Position numbers and translations under genes: made by a program. A DNA stretch of 64,000 bases. It comes from Flavivirga abyssicola (GTDB lineage Bacteria; Bacteroidota; Bacteroidia; Flavobacteriales; Flavobacteriaceae). The notes under the pieces were generated by a model. That model was not told the origin of the DNA and did not search any database. It was given only the letters and a program-made list of their open reading frames with translations. The stretch lies in NCBI RefSeq assembly GCF_030540775.2, contig NZ_CP141266.1, positions 1,227,001 through 1,291,000 of the forward strand, given 5' to 3'. Of the stretch, positions 48,524 through 56,887 are shown in pieces (position 1 is the first letter of the stretch; each line of letters opens with the position of its first letter).

Positions 48524-49504
48524 ATGATTGACACTAATTCTATTTTCAACATTAATAATCAAACAGAATTTGAAGATTTGGCATTACAAATTTTTAAATT
48601 TCAATTTGATAACAATAGGGTTTATCGTTCTTTTTGCGATTTAATATACAAACATCCCAGCGATGTAAAAACTATAAAGGATATTCCTTTTTTACCCATT
48701 CAGTTCTTTAAATCTCATAATGTCCTAAGTTCTAAAGATACTATTAAAGCTACTTTTTCAAGTTCTGGTACTACTGGAAGTATGACTAGTAAACACCATG
48801 TAACAGATTTAGATATTTACACCCAAAGCTTTACTAAAGGATTTCAGCAATTCTACGGGCCTATTGAAGATTATGTAATCCTGGCATTATTACCCTCTTA
48901 TTTAGAGCGTGAAGGCTCTTCACTAATACATATGGTAGATGCCATGATTAAACAATCAAAATATACAGAAAGTGGGTTTTATTTGAATAACTATTCGGAG
49001 CTGAAAGACACGTTAATAACATTAGACTCCCAAGGAAAAAAGGTATTGTTAATTGGGGTCTCTTTTGCTTTGTTAGATTTGATTGAAATACATCGGTTTA
49101 ATTTAAATAATACCATTATTATGGAAACCGGTGGTATGAAAGGCAGAAGAAAAGAACTTATTAGAGAAGCTTTACATTCAAAATTAAAAACAGGTTTTGG
49201 TGTAAATACAATACACAGTGAATATGGCATGACCGAACTGCTAAGTCAAGGCTATTCTAATGGGCATGGAATTTTTAATCATCCTAATTGGATGCGTATA
49301 TTAACTCGCGACACTGAAGACCCGCTTTCTATACAATCATTAGGTAAAACAGGTGGCATAAATGTTATTGATCTGGCCAACATAAATTCCTGCTCTTTTA
49401 TTGCTACCCAGGATTTAGGTCGCGTTAATGATAATAATACATTCGAAGTTATTGGTCGTTTTGATAATTCGGATATTCGTGGCTGTAATCTTATGGTGCT
49501 TTAA
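48524..49504 (+). CDS. LuxE-like acyl-protein synthetase family protein
   Basis: The 326-residue protein resembles the acyl-adenylating LuxE family: DIPFLPIQFFKSHNV near residue 55, a Ser/Thr/Gly-rich ATFSSSGTTGSMTSKHHV that fits an ATP-binding loop, and a C-terminal HSEYGMTELLSQGYS. LuxE proteins activate fatty acids for reduction to aldehydes, but most Bacteroidota members occur outside lux operons and their substrate is unknown. No lux genes are near. The gene appears monocistronic and follows a repeat-rich spacer. Confidence 0.87.
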   Translation: MIDTNSIFNINNQTEFEDLALQIFKFQFDNNRVYRSFCDLIYKHPSDVKTIKDIPFLPIQFFKSHNVLSSKDTIKATFSSSGTTGSMTSKHHVTDLDIYTQSFTKGFQQFYGPIEDYVILALLPSYLEREGSSLIHMVDAMIKQSKYTESGFYLNNYSELKDTLITLDSQGKKVLLIGVSFALLDLIEIHRFNLNNTIIMETGGMKGRRKELIREALHSKLKTGFGVNTIHSEYGMTELLSQGYSNGHGIFNHPNWMRILTRDTEDPLSIQSLGKTGGINVIDLANINSCSFIATQDLGRVNDNNTFEVIGRFDNSDIRGCNLMVL

Positions 49505-49582
49505 CCTATTAACTCGTCATGTATAACACCCAAACGTTGTAAGGTCACGCACCTCTATCGACTTATTTAAGAAAGATCTTTC

Positions 49583-50029
49583 ATGAAAAATCTAACCCTT
49601 TTATTTTTACTAAGCTTTTCATTTGGATTTGGACAAACTCTGGATTATAATATTAAAAAAGGATTCGCGGCTAATGGTTATGATGTTGTTGCCTATTTCA
49701 ATAATGAAGCCATTGAAGGACATAAAAAATTTAGACATGAATATGATAGTGTTAATTACAAATTCTCATCAAAAGAACATTTAGATGCTTTTAAAACAAA
49801 TCCTGAAAAATTTATTCCACAATATGGTGGTTACTGTGCTTATGCTATTGCTATAAAAGAGAATAAAGTATCTATTAACCCAAAAACTTTTAAAATTATT
49901 AATGACAAACTTTATTTGTTTTATAATGCTTGGGGTACAAATACTCTTGAATTATGGAATAAAGAGCATAGCCATGAATTATTAAATAAAGCTGATAAAA
50001 ATTGGGAGAAAATTAAATTCAAAAAATAA
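49583..50029 (+). CDS. Secreted YHS domain protein
   Basis: The 148-residue protein has a signal peptide (ending ...FGFGQ) and one YHS domain: GYDVVAYFNNEAIEGHKKFR, YKFSSKEHLDAFKTNPEKFI, and PQYGGYCAYAIA. YHS domains bind metals in some proteins, and single-domain secreted members are common in marine Bacteroidota. It has its own terminator. The function is unknown. The spacing of 78 bases from the LuxE-like gene allows but does not require co-transcription. Confidence 0.87.
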   Translation: MKNLTLLFLLSFSFGFGQTLDYNIKKGFAANGYDVVAYFNNEAIEGHKKFRHEYDSVNYKFSSKEHLDAFKTNPEKFIPQYGGYCAYAIAIKENKVSINPKTFKIINDKLYLFYNAWGTNTLELWNKEHSHELLNKADKNWEKIKFKK

Positions 50030-50121
50030 TTTAATTTTTAATGTAAGTTATTTAAAATAGGCACGACAAAACCACCAGCTAAGATAAAAGAAAAATTAGT
50101 TTTTAGTTGATTGGTTAAGTC

Positions 50122-50148
50122 AAAGCCTGATTTTTAAAATCAGGCTTT
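50122..50148 (+). terminator. Terminator between the YHS gene and tyrS
   Basis: AAAGCCTGATTTT and AAAATCAGGCTTT (50122-50134 and 50136-50148) pair perfectly. T-rich sequence follows in the plus direction, so it mainly serves the YHS gene. Confidence 0.75.
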
Positions 50149-50154
50149 GTTGTT

Positions 50155-51450
50155 TTATATAACTCTTAGTACAAAATAGTTTTTCTTACCACGCTGCAAT
50201 AGCACAAACTTACTATTAATTAAATCCTTCGCAGTAACGCAATAATCATCCTTTACTTTTTCCTTATTTACAGAAATAGAGTTCTCTTTAAGCGCTCTTC
50301 TTGCTTCTCCGTTAGATTTTAAAAACCCGCCTTTTTCGGCTAAAGCTGCAATTATATCTAAGCCATTATCAATATCCGATTGAGATATTTCTGTTTGGGG
50401 CACACCTTCAAATACATCCAAAAATGTTTGCTCATTCAACCCTTTTAAATCATCACTAGTCGATTTACCAAAAAGAATGTCACTGGCTTTTATAGCATTT
50501 TCTAAATCGTCTTTAGAATGCACCATCATGGTGATTTCTTCTGCTAATCGTTTTTGTAAAACACGCAAATGAGGTGCTTCTTTATGTGTGTTAACTAAAG
50601 CGTTAATTTCTTCTTCCGTTAAAAAAGTAAATATTTTGATATATTTTTCAGCATCCTCATCACTAGAGTTGAACCAATATTGATAGAATTTGTATGGTGA
50701 GGTTCTATTAGCATCTAACCATACATTACCGCCTTCTGATTTTCCAAATTTAGAACCATCAGATTTAGTTATTAATGGACAAGTTATAGCAAACCCCTTC
50801 CCACTATCTATTCTTCTTATTAATTCTGTTCCAGTTGTAATATTTCCCCACTGGTCACTTCCTCCCATTTGGATCGTACAGTCTTTTTCTTTATATAAAT
50901 GAAGAAAATCATAGCCCTGAACTAATTGATATGTAAATTCGGTAAAACTCATTCCTTCAGACGACTCAGACGAGATTCTATTTTTCACAGAATCTTTTGC
51001 CATCATATAATTTACAGTAATATGCTTCCCAACATCGCGAATAAATTCAAGAAATGAAAAGTCTTTCATCCAATCGTAATTATTCACTAAAACTGCTGCA
51101 TTTTCAGCATCACTTTCAAAATCTAAAAAATGTGCCAATTGATTTTTAATGGCGTTTTGGTTATGGCGTAATGTTTTTTCATCCAATAAATTACGCTCAT
51201 TAGATTTACCAGACGGATCTCCAATCATTCCTGTTGCACCTCCTACTAAAGCTACCGGTCTGTGTCCACAACGTTGGTAATGCGCCAATAGCATAATAGG
51301 AACCAAGTTTCCAATATGTAAAGAATCCGCTGTAGGATCAAAGCCCACATACGCACTACGCATGCTTTCCATTAAATGAGCTTCCGCTCCAGGCATTACG
51401 GTATGTATCATACCTCTCCATGTTAATTCTTCAACAAAGTTCTTTATCAT
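50155..51450 (-). CDS. tyrS: Tyrosyl-tRNA synthetase
   Basis: The ATG at 51450 (MIKNFVEEL) is chosen; three more codons upstream are possible. The 431-residue class I enzyme charges tRNA-Tyr. The HIGH-type motif is HIGN at residues 45-48 in [11 protein letters not shown], the KMSKS-type motif is KFGKS at 234-238, the tyrosine pocket shows [10 protein letters not shown] and [11 protein letters not shown], and an S4-like RNA-binding domain closes the protein. A TATCTTTG promoter element lies 27 bases upstream. Confidence 0.96.
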   Translation of the reverse strand: MIKNFVEELTWRGMIHTVMPGAEAHLMESMRSAYVGFDPTADSLHIGNLVPIMLLAHYQRCGHRPVALVGGATGMIGDPSGKSNERNLLDEKTLRHNQNAIKNQLAHFLDFESDAENAAVLVNNYDWMKDFSFLEFIRDVGKHITVNYMMAKDSVKNRISSESSEGMSFTEFTYQLVQGYDFLHLYKEKDCTIQMGGSDQWGNITTGTELIRRIDSGKGFAITCPLITKSDGSKFGKSEGGNVWLDANRTSPYKFYQYWFNSSDEDAEKYIKIFTFLTEEEINALVNTHKEAPHLRVLQKRLAEEITMMVHSKDDLENAIKASDILFGKSTSDDLKGLNEQTFLDVFEGVPQTEISQSDIDNGLDIIAALAEKGGFLKSNGEARRALKENSISVNKEKVKDDYCVTAKDLINSKFVLLQRGKKNYFVLRVI

Positions 51451-51476
51451 TATTTTCAATTTTTTACAAAACTATG

Positions 51477-51484
51477 CAAAGATA
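51477..51484 (-). promoter_or_regulatory. Promoter -7 element of tyrS
   Basis: CAAAGATA reads TATCTTTG on the minus strand, an exact match to TAnnTTTG. Confidence 0.6.
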
Positions 51485-51668
51485 AAAATCAATGTATAAT
51501 TACTTAGGTATTATGAATAATTCTTTATTTGAAAAAGCAATTCCAAATAAGGCATAGAGGTTTCAATTCAAATTATTATTCTAGTTTCAGTATAAATCTT
51601 TATAATAAATATGTTATATAGATACTATTTGAATCTAAGTACTCTTAAATATTTATTACTTTCGTTGC

Positions 51669-52670
51669 ATGATTTTAGTAACAGGTGGTACGGGTTTGGT
51701 TGGTTCTCATTTACTTTATAAGCTTGCTAGCAGTAATGAGAAAATTAGAGCCATTTATAGAACAGAGCGCAAAATTGCTAATGTAAAATCTGTTTTTGCT
51801 ACGTATACAAATAACTACGAGTCATTTTTTAAAACCATTGAATGGGTACAGGCAGATCTTTTAGATGTTCCTGCTTTATCTGAAGCGTTTGTAGGGATTA
51901 CCTATGTGTATCACTGTGCTGCATTTGTTTCTTTTGAACCTGATAAATATCAAACATTACGGAAAATAAATATTGAAGGCACTGCTAATATTGTAAATCT
52001 TTGTTTGTCAAATACTATTAACAAACTTTGTTATGTAAGTTCTATTGCTACTTTAGGAAGTCCCGTTAATAATGAGGAAATTAATGAAAGTACGAATTGG
52101 AACCCTGAAGATGACAATAGTGTTTATGCCATTACAAAGTACGGAGCAGAAATGGAAGTTTGGCGTGCAACTCAAGAAGGCCTTGACGTTGTAATTGTTA
52201 ATCCTGGTGTTATTTTAGGCGCTGGAATTTGGCGTTATGGAACAGGAAGTTTATTCAAAAAAGCACATAAAGGGTTTAAATATTATACTTCTGGAACGGT
52301 GGCACTTATAGCTGTTGAAGATGTTGTTTCAATTATGATAGCACTCACAAAAAGTGATATTATAAATGAGCGTTTTGTGTTAGTTGCAGAACATTGGACT
52401 TATAAACAGTTTTTACAAGCGTTGTCTGAGTCGGTAAATGTGAAGCCTCCAGAAAAAATGATTAGTCAGTGGTTATTGAAATTAGCCTGGAAATTAGATT
52501 GGTTAAAAACCAGATTAACTGGTAAACGAAGACAATTAACAAGGCACATCGCCATATCCTTATCTACAGAAACCAAATACAGTAGTGACAAAATTAAAAC
52601 GACTTTAAACTATAAATTTAAACCTATAGATAAAACGATTACTACTCTTGGAGATCTTTATCTGAAATAG
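51669..52670 (+). CDS. NAD-dependent epimerase/dehydratase family protein (extended SDR)
   Basis: The 333-residue protein has the Rossmann motif TGGTGLVGSHLL at residues 5-16 and the catalytic pattern YVSSIATLG with a YxxxK (YAITKYGAE) motif. It resembles dihydroflavonol-4-reductase/3-beta-hydroxysteroid-like extended SDRs. The substrate is unknown; a sugar nucleotide or a lipid ketone would both fit. Its end overlaps the convergent DUF4296 gene by 29 bases. Confidence 0.9.
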   Translation: MILVTGGTGLVGSHLLYKLASSNEKIRAIYRTERKIANVKSVFATYTNNYESFFKTIEWVQADLLDVPALSEAFVGITYVYHCAAFVSFEPDKYQTLRKINIEGTANIVNLCLSNTINKLCYVSSIATLGSPVNNEEINESTNWNPEDDNSVYAITKYGAEMEVWRATQEGLDVVIVNPGVILGAGIWRYGTGSLFKKAHKGFKYYTSGTVALIAVEDVVSIMIALTKSDIINERFVLVAEHWTYKQFLQALSESVNVKPPEKMISQWLLKLAWKLDWLKTRLTGKRRQLTRHIAISLSTETKYSSDKIKTTLNYKFKPIDKTITTLGDLYLK

Positions 52671-53199
52671 AATCAATGACACTTCTTATCTCTTCAAGTC
52701 TTCTATCTATTAACATTTCAGTAATTGAATCTTTTATTGATAATACTTTTAACGAATCTCTAATTTTCAATAAGCTCGTAGAATCCTTTTCTGTAAATGC
52801 TACTTTTAGTGAATCTTCTTTTCTCTTTTCAGCCGCTATTCTTTCTTTTTCCTCTTCTTCTTTAAACTTGACTTTAAGTATTTCCAAGCAATCTTTAACT
52901 TTTAGAAAAATGTCTTCATAATCCTTTATATAGTAAGCATAATACGCATTACTCAAAGCAAACTGTAAGCTATCTATATTGTGTTTTTCGTAAACATATG
53001 TATTGAAATTAACACCATGATCTTCCATTACTTTTTTATTAACAGAATTTGCAGATGATATTATCTTAGCATCTATTAATACATTAACCATTTTCTCCTT
53101 AGATATTAAATTATCAGGTTTCTTAGGTTTTTTTAAATCATGGCAAGCTGATATAACTATTAAAACACTTAAGTATATAGAAACTCGTTTTAAAATCAT
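52642..53199 (-). CDS. DUF4296 domain lipoprotein
   Basis: The 185-residue protein starts with a lipoprotein signal (LSVLIVISAC, anchored Cys at residue 19), then the DUF4296 pattern KPDNLISKEKMVNVLIDAKI and FNTYVYEKHNIDSLQFALSN, followed by a long charged coiled-coil tail (Glu/Lys-rich, from about residue 110). DUF4296 is a Bacteroidota-specific family of unknown role. Its start overlaps the dihydroorotase stop by four bases, and it overlaps the convergent SDR gene by 29 bases. Confidence 0.9.
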   Translation of the reverse strand: MILKRVSIYLSVLIVISACHDLKKPKKPDNLISKEKMVNVLIDAKIISSANSVNKKVMEDHGVNFNTYVYEKHNIDSLQFALSNAYYAYYIKDYEDIFLKVKDCLEILKVKFKEEEEKERIAAEKRKEDSLKVAFTEKDSTSLLKIRDSLKVLSIKDSITEMLIDRRLEEIRSVIDSISDKDLQE

Positions 53200-54542
53200 C
53201 TGTTAAAAGTTAATCGTTTAGCTGCTTTCACATTATTAAATTTAGAATTCTGATACACTAAACTACCGTTTAAAAATGTATGTGTAACTCTAGATTTAAA
53301 GGTTGTCCCTTCAAATGGAGACCACTCGCATTTATATAAAATATTATCTTTATTTACAGTCCATGGGTTATTTAAATCTACTAACACTAAATCTGCAAAA
53401 TAACCTTCTTTAATATACCCTCTCCTTGCAATCTGAAATAAAATTGCTGGGTTATGACACATTTTTTCAACGACCTTTTCCAGAGAAATTTTTCCTTTAT
53501 GGTACATTTCTAACATGGCTGGCAATGCATGTTGTACTAGCGGACCCCCAGATGGCGCTTTAGTATAAACGTTTTTCTTTTCTTCTAAAGTATGTGGGGC
53601 ATGATCTGTAGCTAAAACATCTATTCTATCATCTAATAAAGCTTCCCATAATTGCGCTCTATCTTCTTTGGTTTTAACCGCTGGATTCCACTTTATAAAA
53701 GTGCCTTTTTCCTCATAATCTTCATCGCTAAACCACAGATGATGTGTACAAACTTCTGAGGTTATTTTTTTATCTTTTAAAGGAATTTTGTTGTCGAATA
53801 AATGTGTTTCTTTTCCTGTTGAAAGATGAAATACATGTAGTCTTGCACCTGTTTTCTTAGCTAATTCTATCGCTCTGGAAGATGACAAGTAACAAGCTTC
53901 TTCGCTTCTTATTATTGGGTGGTATTTAATAGGAATATCATCTCCGTAAGTTTCTAGATGTTCTTGGAAATTCTTTTTTATAGTGGCTTCATCTTCACAA
54001 TGAACAGAAATAACCATTTTCGTGCTTCTGAAAATTTTCTCCAGCACGTCCATATCATCAACTAACATGTTGCCAGTTGAAGACCCTAAGAATAGTTTTA
54101 AACCTGCTGCTTGATTTTTATCTAATTTTAGAATCTCTTCTAAATTATCATTAGTGCCTCCAAACATAAACGAATAATTAGCTGAAGATGTTTTTGAAGC
54201 GATCTCGAACTTCTCTTCTAATTTTTCAATGGTTGTTGTTTGAGGATTAGTATTTGGCATTTCTATAAAAGAGGTAATTCCTCCTGCAATAGCTGCTCTG
54301 GATTCTGTTTCTATATTAGCTTTATGCGTTAACCCTGGTTCTCTGAAATGAACTTGATCATCAATAGCTCCTGGTAATAAATATTTTCCTTCGGCATCTA
54401 CAACAAGTACATCTGCAGATTTAGCACTTATAGATTTACCTATCTTTTTAATATACTCGCCTTCAATTAATATGTCTCCATTAAAAATAACGCCTTCATT
54501 TACAATATTCGCATTCTTAATAAGTGTCGATTTTAACTTCAT
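53196..54542 (-). CDS. Dihydroorotase (type I, Bacteroidota-type)
   Basis: The 448-residue amidohydrolase cyclises N-carbamoyl-aspartate in pyrimidine synthesis. Visible metal-centre landmarks: the first strand motif is DDQVHFREPG at residues 61-70, so the usual HxH pair is Gln63-x-His65; the bridging lysine is probably Lys149 (AGLKLFLGSST); then His181 (SVHCED), RLHVFHLST and ATDHAPH. I recall the Gln in place of the first His from other Bacteroidota enzymes, which suggests a different zinc arrangement. It is the first gene of a unit with the DUF4296 lipoprotein. Confidence 0.9.
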   Translation of the reverse strand: MKLKSTLIKNANIVNEGVIFNGDILIEGEYIKKIGKSISAKSADVLVVDAEGKYLLPGAIDDQVHFREPGLTHKANIETESRAAIAGGITSFIEMPNTNPQTTTIEKLEEKFEIASKTSSANYSFMFGGTNDNLEEILKLDKNQAAGLKLFLGSSTGNMLVDDMDVLEKIFRSTKMVISVHCEDEATIKKNFQEHLETYGDDIPIKYHPIIRSEEACYLSSSRAIELAKKTGARLHVFHLSTGKETHLFDNKIPLKDKKITSEVCTHHLWFSDEDYEEKGTFIKWNPAVKTKEDRAQLWEALLDDRIDVLATDHAPHTLEEKKNVYTKAPSGGPLVQHALPAMLEMYHKGKISLEKVVEKMCHNPAILFQIARRGYIKEGYFADLVLVDLNNPWTVNKDNILYKCEWSPFEGTTFKSRVTHTFLNGSLVYQNSKFNNVKAAKRLTFNR

Positions 54543-54550
54543 ATAAATTC

Positions 54551-55273
54551 TTATTTTTTAAAAAGACTTTTAAGTTTCATAGAAATAACTCCAAAAATGG
54601 CTTCAGATATAATACCAGAGCTTAGTTTTGATTCTCCTTTTGTTCTATCAGTAAAAATAACCGGTACTTCTATAATCTTAAATTTCTTTAAATATGTTTT
54701 AAATTTCATTTCAATTTGAAACGCATAACCAATAAACTTTATAGCATCTAAATTTATTGCCTCAAGAACATGCCTTTTATAACAAACATAACCTGCCGTA
54801 GTATCATGAATTTTCATGCCAGTAATGATACGTACATATTTTGAGGCACAATAAGACATAAGAACACGATTCATTGGCCAATTAACAACATTTACACCTG
54901 TAATGTACCTAGAACCTATAGATAAATCTGCACCTTCTATATGACAAGCGTTATATAAATTTATTAAATCGTTTGGATCATGTGAGAAATCTGCATCCAT
55001 TTCAAAAATATACTTATAGGTCTTATCCAAACTCCATTTAAAGCCGTGTATATAGGCAGTCCCTAAGCCCGATTTTTCTTTTCGAATTTCTAAAAATAAT
55101 CTATCAGGAAAATCGGCTTGAAGCTCTTTTACTTTTAAAGCCGTTAAATCTGGGGAATTATCATCAACAATAAGGATATGAATACTATCAGACTGAGAGA
55201 ATACAGCTTTTATAATAGCTTCAATATTTTCTATTTCGTTGTATGTTGGAATGATAACAACCGTATCTTTCAT
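54551..55273 (-). CDS. Polyprenol-monophosphomannose synthase-like glycosyltransferase (GT2)
   Basis: The 240-residue GT2 protein has VVIIPTYNEIENIEAIIKAV at the start, VDDNSPDLT, the DxD-type DADFSHDP, and GSRYI. Together with the length and the lack of a C-terminal membrane domain, this fits dolichol/polyprenol-phosphate mannose synthase (DPM1-like). It would load mannose or another sugar onto a lipid carrier at the inner face of the membrane. It lies eight bases upstream of the dihydroorotase gene and probably leads that operon. A TACATTTG promoter element lies 34 bases upstream. Confidence 0.92.
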   Translation of the reverse strand: MKDTVVIIPTYNEIENIEAIIKAVFSQSDSIHILIVDDNSPDLTALKVKELQADFPDRLFLEIRKEKSGLGTAYIHGFKWSLDKTYKYIFEMDADFSHDPNDLINLYNACHIEGADLSIGSRYITGVNVVNWPMNRVLMSYCASKYVRIITGMKIHDTTAGYVCYKRHVLEAINLDAIKFIGYAFQIEMKFKTYLKKFKIIEVPVIFTDRTKGESKLSSGIISEAIFGVISMKLKSLFKK

Positions 55274-55306
55274 TCTCTAACTCTATTAAAACGTTTTAAT
55301 TTTTAG

Positions 55307-55314
55307 CAAATGTA
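55307..55314 (-). promoter_or_regulatory. Promoter -7 element of the DPM1-like gene
   Basis: CAAATGTA reads TACATTTG on the minus strand, in line with TAnnTTTG, with a predicted leader of about 25 bases. Confidence 0.55.
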
Positions 55315-55393
55315 CATTAATAACTGCTCATTTTTTTTAAATATTCCTTAATAATTATAAGCGTGGTATTAATATTTATAATAATTTTATACC

Positions 55394-56041
55394 ATGCTTC
55401 GAGATATCGTATCAAATGAATTATACACCATTTTATTAGTTACAGGACTGCTTGTCGTAGCTATAGCAAAATTGGCTTCTCCAAAACGTTTTGATGATTT
55501 CATATTCGTTCTTGGGAATTATAAATACCTTAAAATTTACTCTAGAGAGCAAAAATTCCTCGATAAATTTGATGCTTTATTATTTGGTAATTTAATTCTT
55601 TCATTATCTGTTTTTAGCTTTATTTCATACCAGTATATAATTGATGGTAAGTCACTTTCTATAGACTTAATGTTCAAAATATCTTTTAGTATTGCTGTGT
55701 TTATTTTAATAAAGGTTCTTATTGAGCGACTTATCGGGAGTCTTTTGGGAATTGACAAGCAAATAGATCAATATCTTTTTCAAAAAATTAGCTATAAGAA
55801 TTTCTTAGGTGTTATACTGCTTCCTATAAATGCCTTACTATTATTTAGTTTTAAACCGTCTTTACCAATTATATATTTGATAGTTACTTTATTGTTAATT
55901 GTTAATATTATTGGGCTTATTACTTCTTTTAAAACACATCAAAGTTTAATAAAACACAATTATTTTTATTTTATTTTGTATCTTTGCACTCTCGAAATCT
56001 CACCTTACATCATTTTGTACAAGGTGTTTATTACCAAATAA
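55394..56041 (+). CDS. DUF4271 family membrane protein
   Basis: The 215-residue protein has six hydrophobic segments and the DUF4271 pattern (YTILLVTGLLVVAIAKLASP, then FLDKFDALLFGNLILSLSVF). It is specific to Bacteroidota, has no known function, and is commonly followed by a uroporphyrinogen-III synthase-like gene, as here (24 bases on). The pair is a conserved context, so a linked role at the membrane is possible. Confidence 0.92.
   Translation: MLRDIVSNELYTILLVTGLLVVAIAKLASPKRFDDFIFVLGNYKYLKIYSREQKFLDKFDALLFGNLILSLSVFSFISYQYIIDGKSLSIDLMFKISFSIAVFILIKVLIERLIGSLLGIDKQIDQYLFQKISYKNFLGVILLPINALLLFSFKPSLPIIYLIVTLLLIVNIIGLITSFKTHQSLIKHNYFYFILYLCTLEISPYIILYKVFITK
55979..55986 (+). promoter_or_regulatory. 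Possible internal promoter element before hemD
   Basis: TATCTTTG lies inside the last codons of the DUF4271 gene and matches TAnnTTTG exactly, followed by GCACTC. It could give the next gene its own transcript with a leader of about 73 bases. Confidence 0.4.
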
Positions 56042-56065
56042 TAAGAGAACAAACTACTTACCAGT

Positions 56066-56815
56066 ATGAAAGTAAAAACAATTCTAGTATCTCAACCCGA
56101 ACCCAAAATAGAAAACTCACCCTACTTTGATTTACAAGAAAAACAAAAGGTAAAAATAGATTTCAGACCTTTTATACATGTTGAGGGCGTATCTGCAAAA
56201 GATATTAGGCAGCAAAAGGTAGATTTAAATAATTATACAGCTATTATTTTAACGAGTAGAAATGCCGTAGATCATTTTTTTAGAATTGCAGAAGAAATGC
56301 GATTTAAAGTTCCAGATTCTATGAAATATTTTTGTCAGTCTGAAGCTGTTGCTTTCTACCTTCAAAAGTATGTAGTATACAGAAAGCGCAAAATTTATGT
56401 TGGTAAACGTACGTTTGCTGAATTATCTCCATTAATTAAAAAGTATAAAGAAGAAACATTTTTATTACCAAATACAGATAAAGTAAAACCCGCAGTTCCT
56501 GAAACGTTAAACGCTTTAGGTGTTAATTGGAAACAAGCCACTTTTTACAAAACTGTGGTTAGCGATTTATCCGATTTAGCGAATGTTTACTATGATGTTT
56601 TAGTCTTTTTCAGTCCTTCTGGAATAGAATCTTTATTTCAGAACTTTCCAGATTTCAAACAAAACGATACACGAATTGCTGTTTTTGGAAATACAACAAT
56701 AAAGGCTGTAGAAGAAAAAGGATTGCGAGTAGATATTGCTGCTCCAACACCAGAAACACCATCAATGACAATGGCTTTACAAAAGTATATTGATAAAGTT
56801 AATAAAGGAAAATAA
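56066..56815 (+). CDS. hemD: Uroporphyrinogen-III synthase-like protein
   Basis: The 249-residue protein has the two-domain HemD layout: TILVSQPEPKIENSPYFDL at the start, ILTSRNAVDHFFRIAEEM near residue 70, and a second half with VFFSPSGIESLFQNFPDF and RIAVFGNTTIKAVEEKGLRV. HemD enzymes close the tetrapyrrole ring with inversion of ring D. In Bacteroidota this DUF4271-linked copy is often the only hemD-like gene, but sequence divergence leaves some doubt. It is followed by a bidirectional terminator. Confidence 0.88.
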   Translation: MKVKTILVSQPEPKIENSPYFDLQEKQKVKIDFRPFIHVEGVSAKDIRQQKVDLNNYTAIILTSRNAVDHFFRIAEEMRFKVPDSMKYFCQSEAVAFYLQKYVVYRKRKIYVGKRTFAELSPLIKKYKEETFLLPNTDKVKPAVPETLNALGVNWKQATFYKTVVSDLSDLANVYYDVLVFFSPSGIESLFQNFPDFKQNDTRIAVFGNTTIKAVEEKGLRVDIAAPTPETPSMTMALQKYIDKVNKGK

Positions 56816-56833
56816 ACTCAACACGGTTACAAT

Positions 56834-56871
56834 AAAAAAGGGATGATTTTTCAAAAAATCATCCCTTTTTT
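56834..56871. terminator. Bidirectional terminator between hemD and pckA
   Basis: AAAAAAGGGATGATTTTT and AAAAATCATCCCTTTTTT (56834-56851 and 56854-56871) form an 18-bp perfect stem. Both strands have T runs, so it ends the two convergent genes. Confidence 0.9.
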
Positions 56872-56887
56872 ATTACTTTACTTATAT

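Noticed and set aside
48524-49504. Bioluminescence locus
   Set aside because: Only a LuxE-like gene is present; no luxA/B/C/D homologue is near, and stand-alone LuxE-like proteins are common in this phylum.
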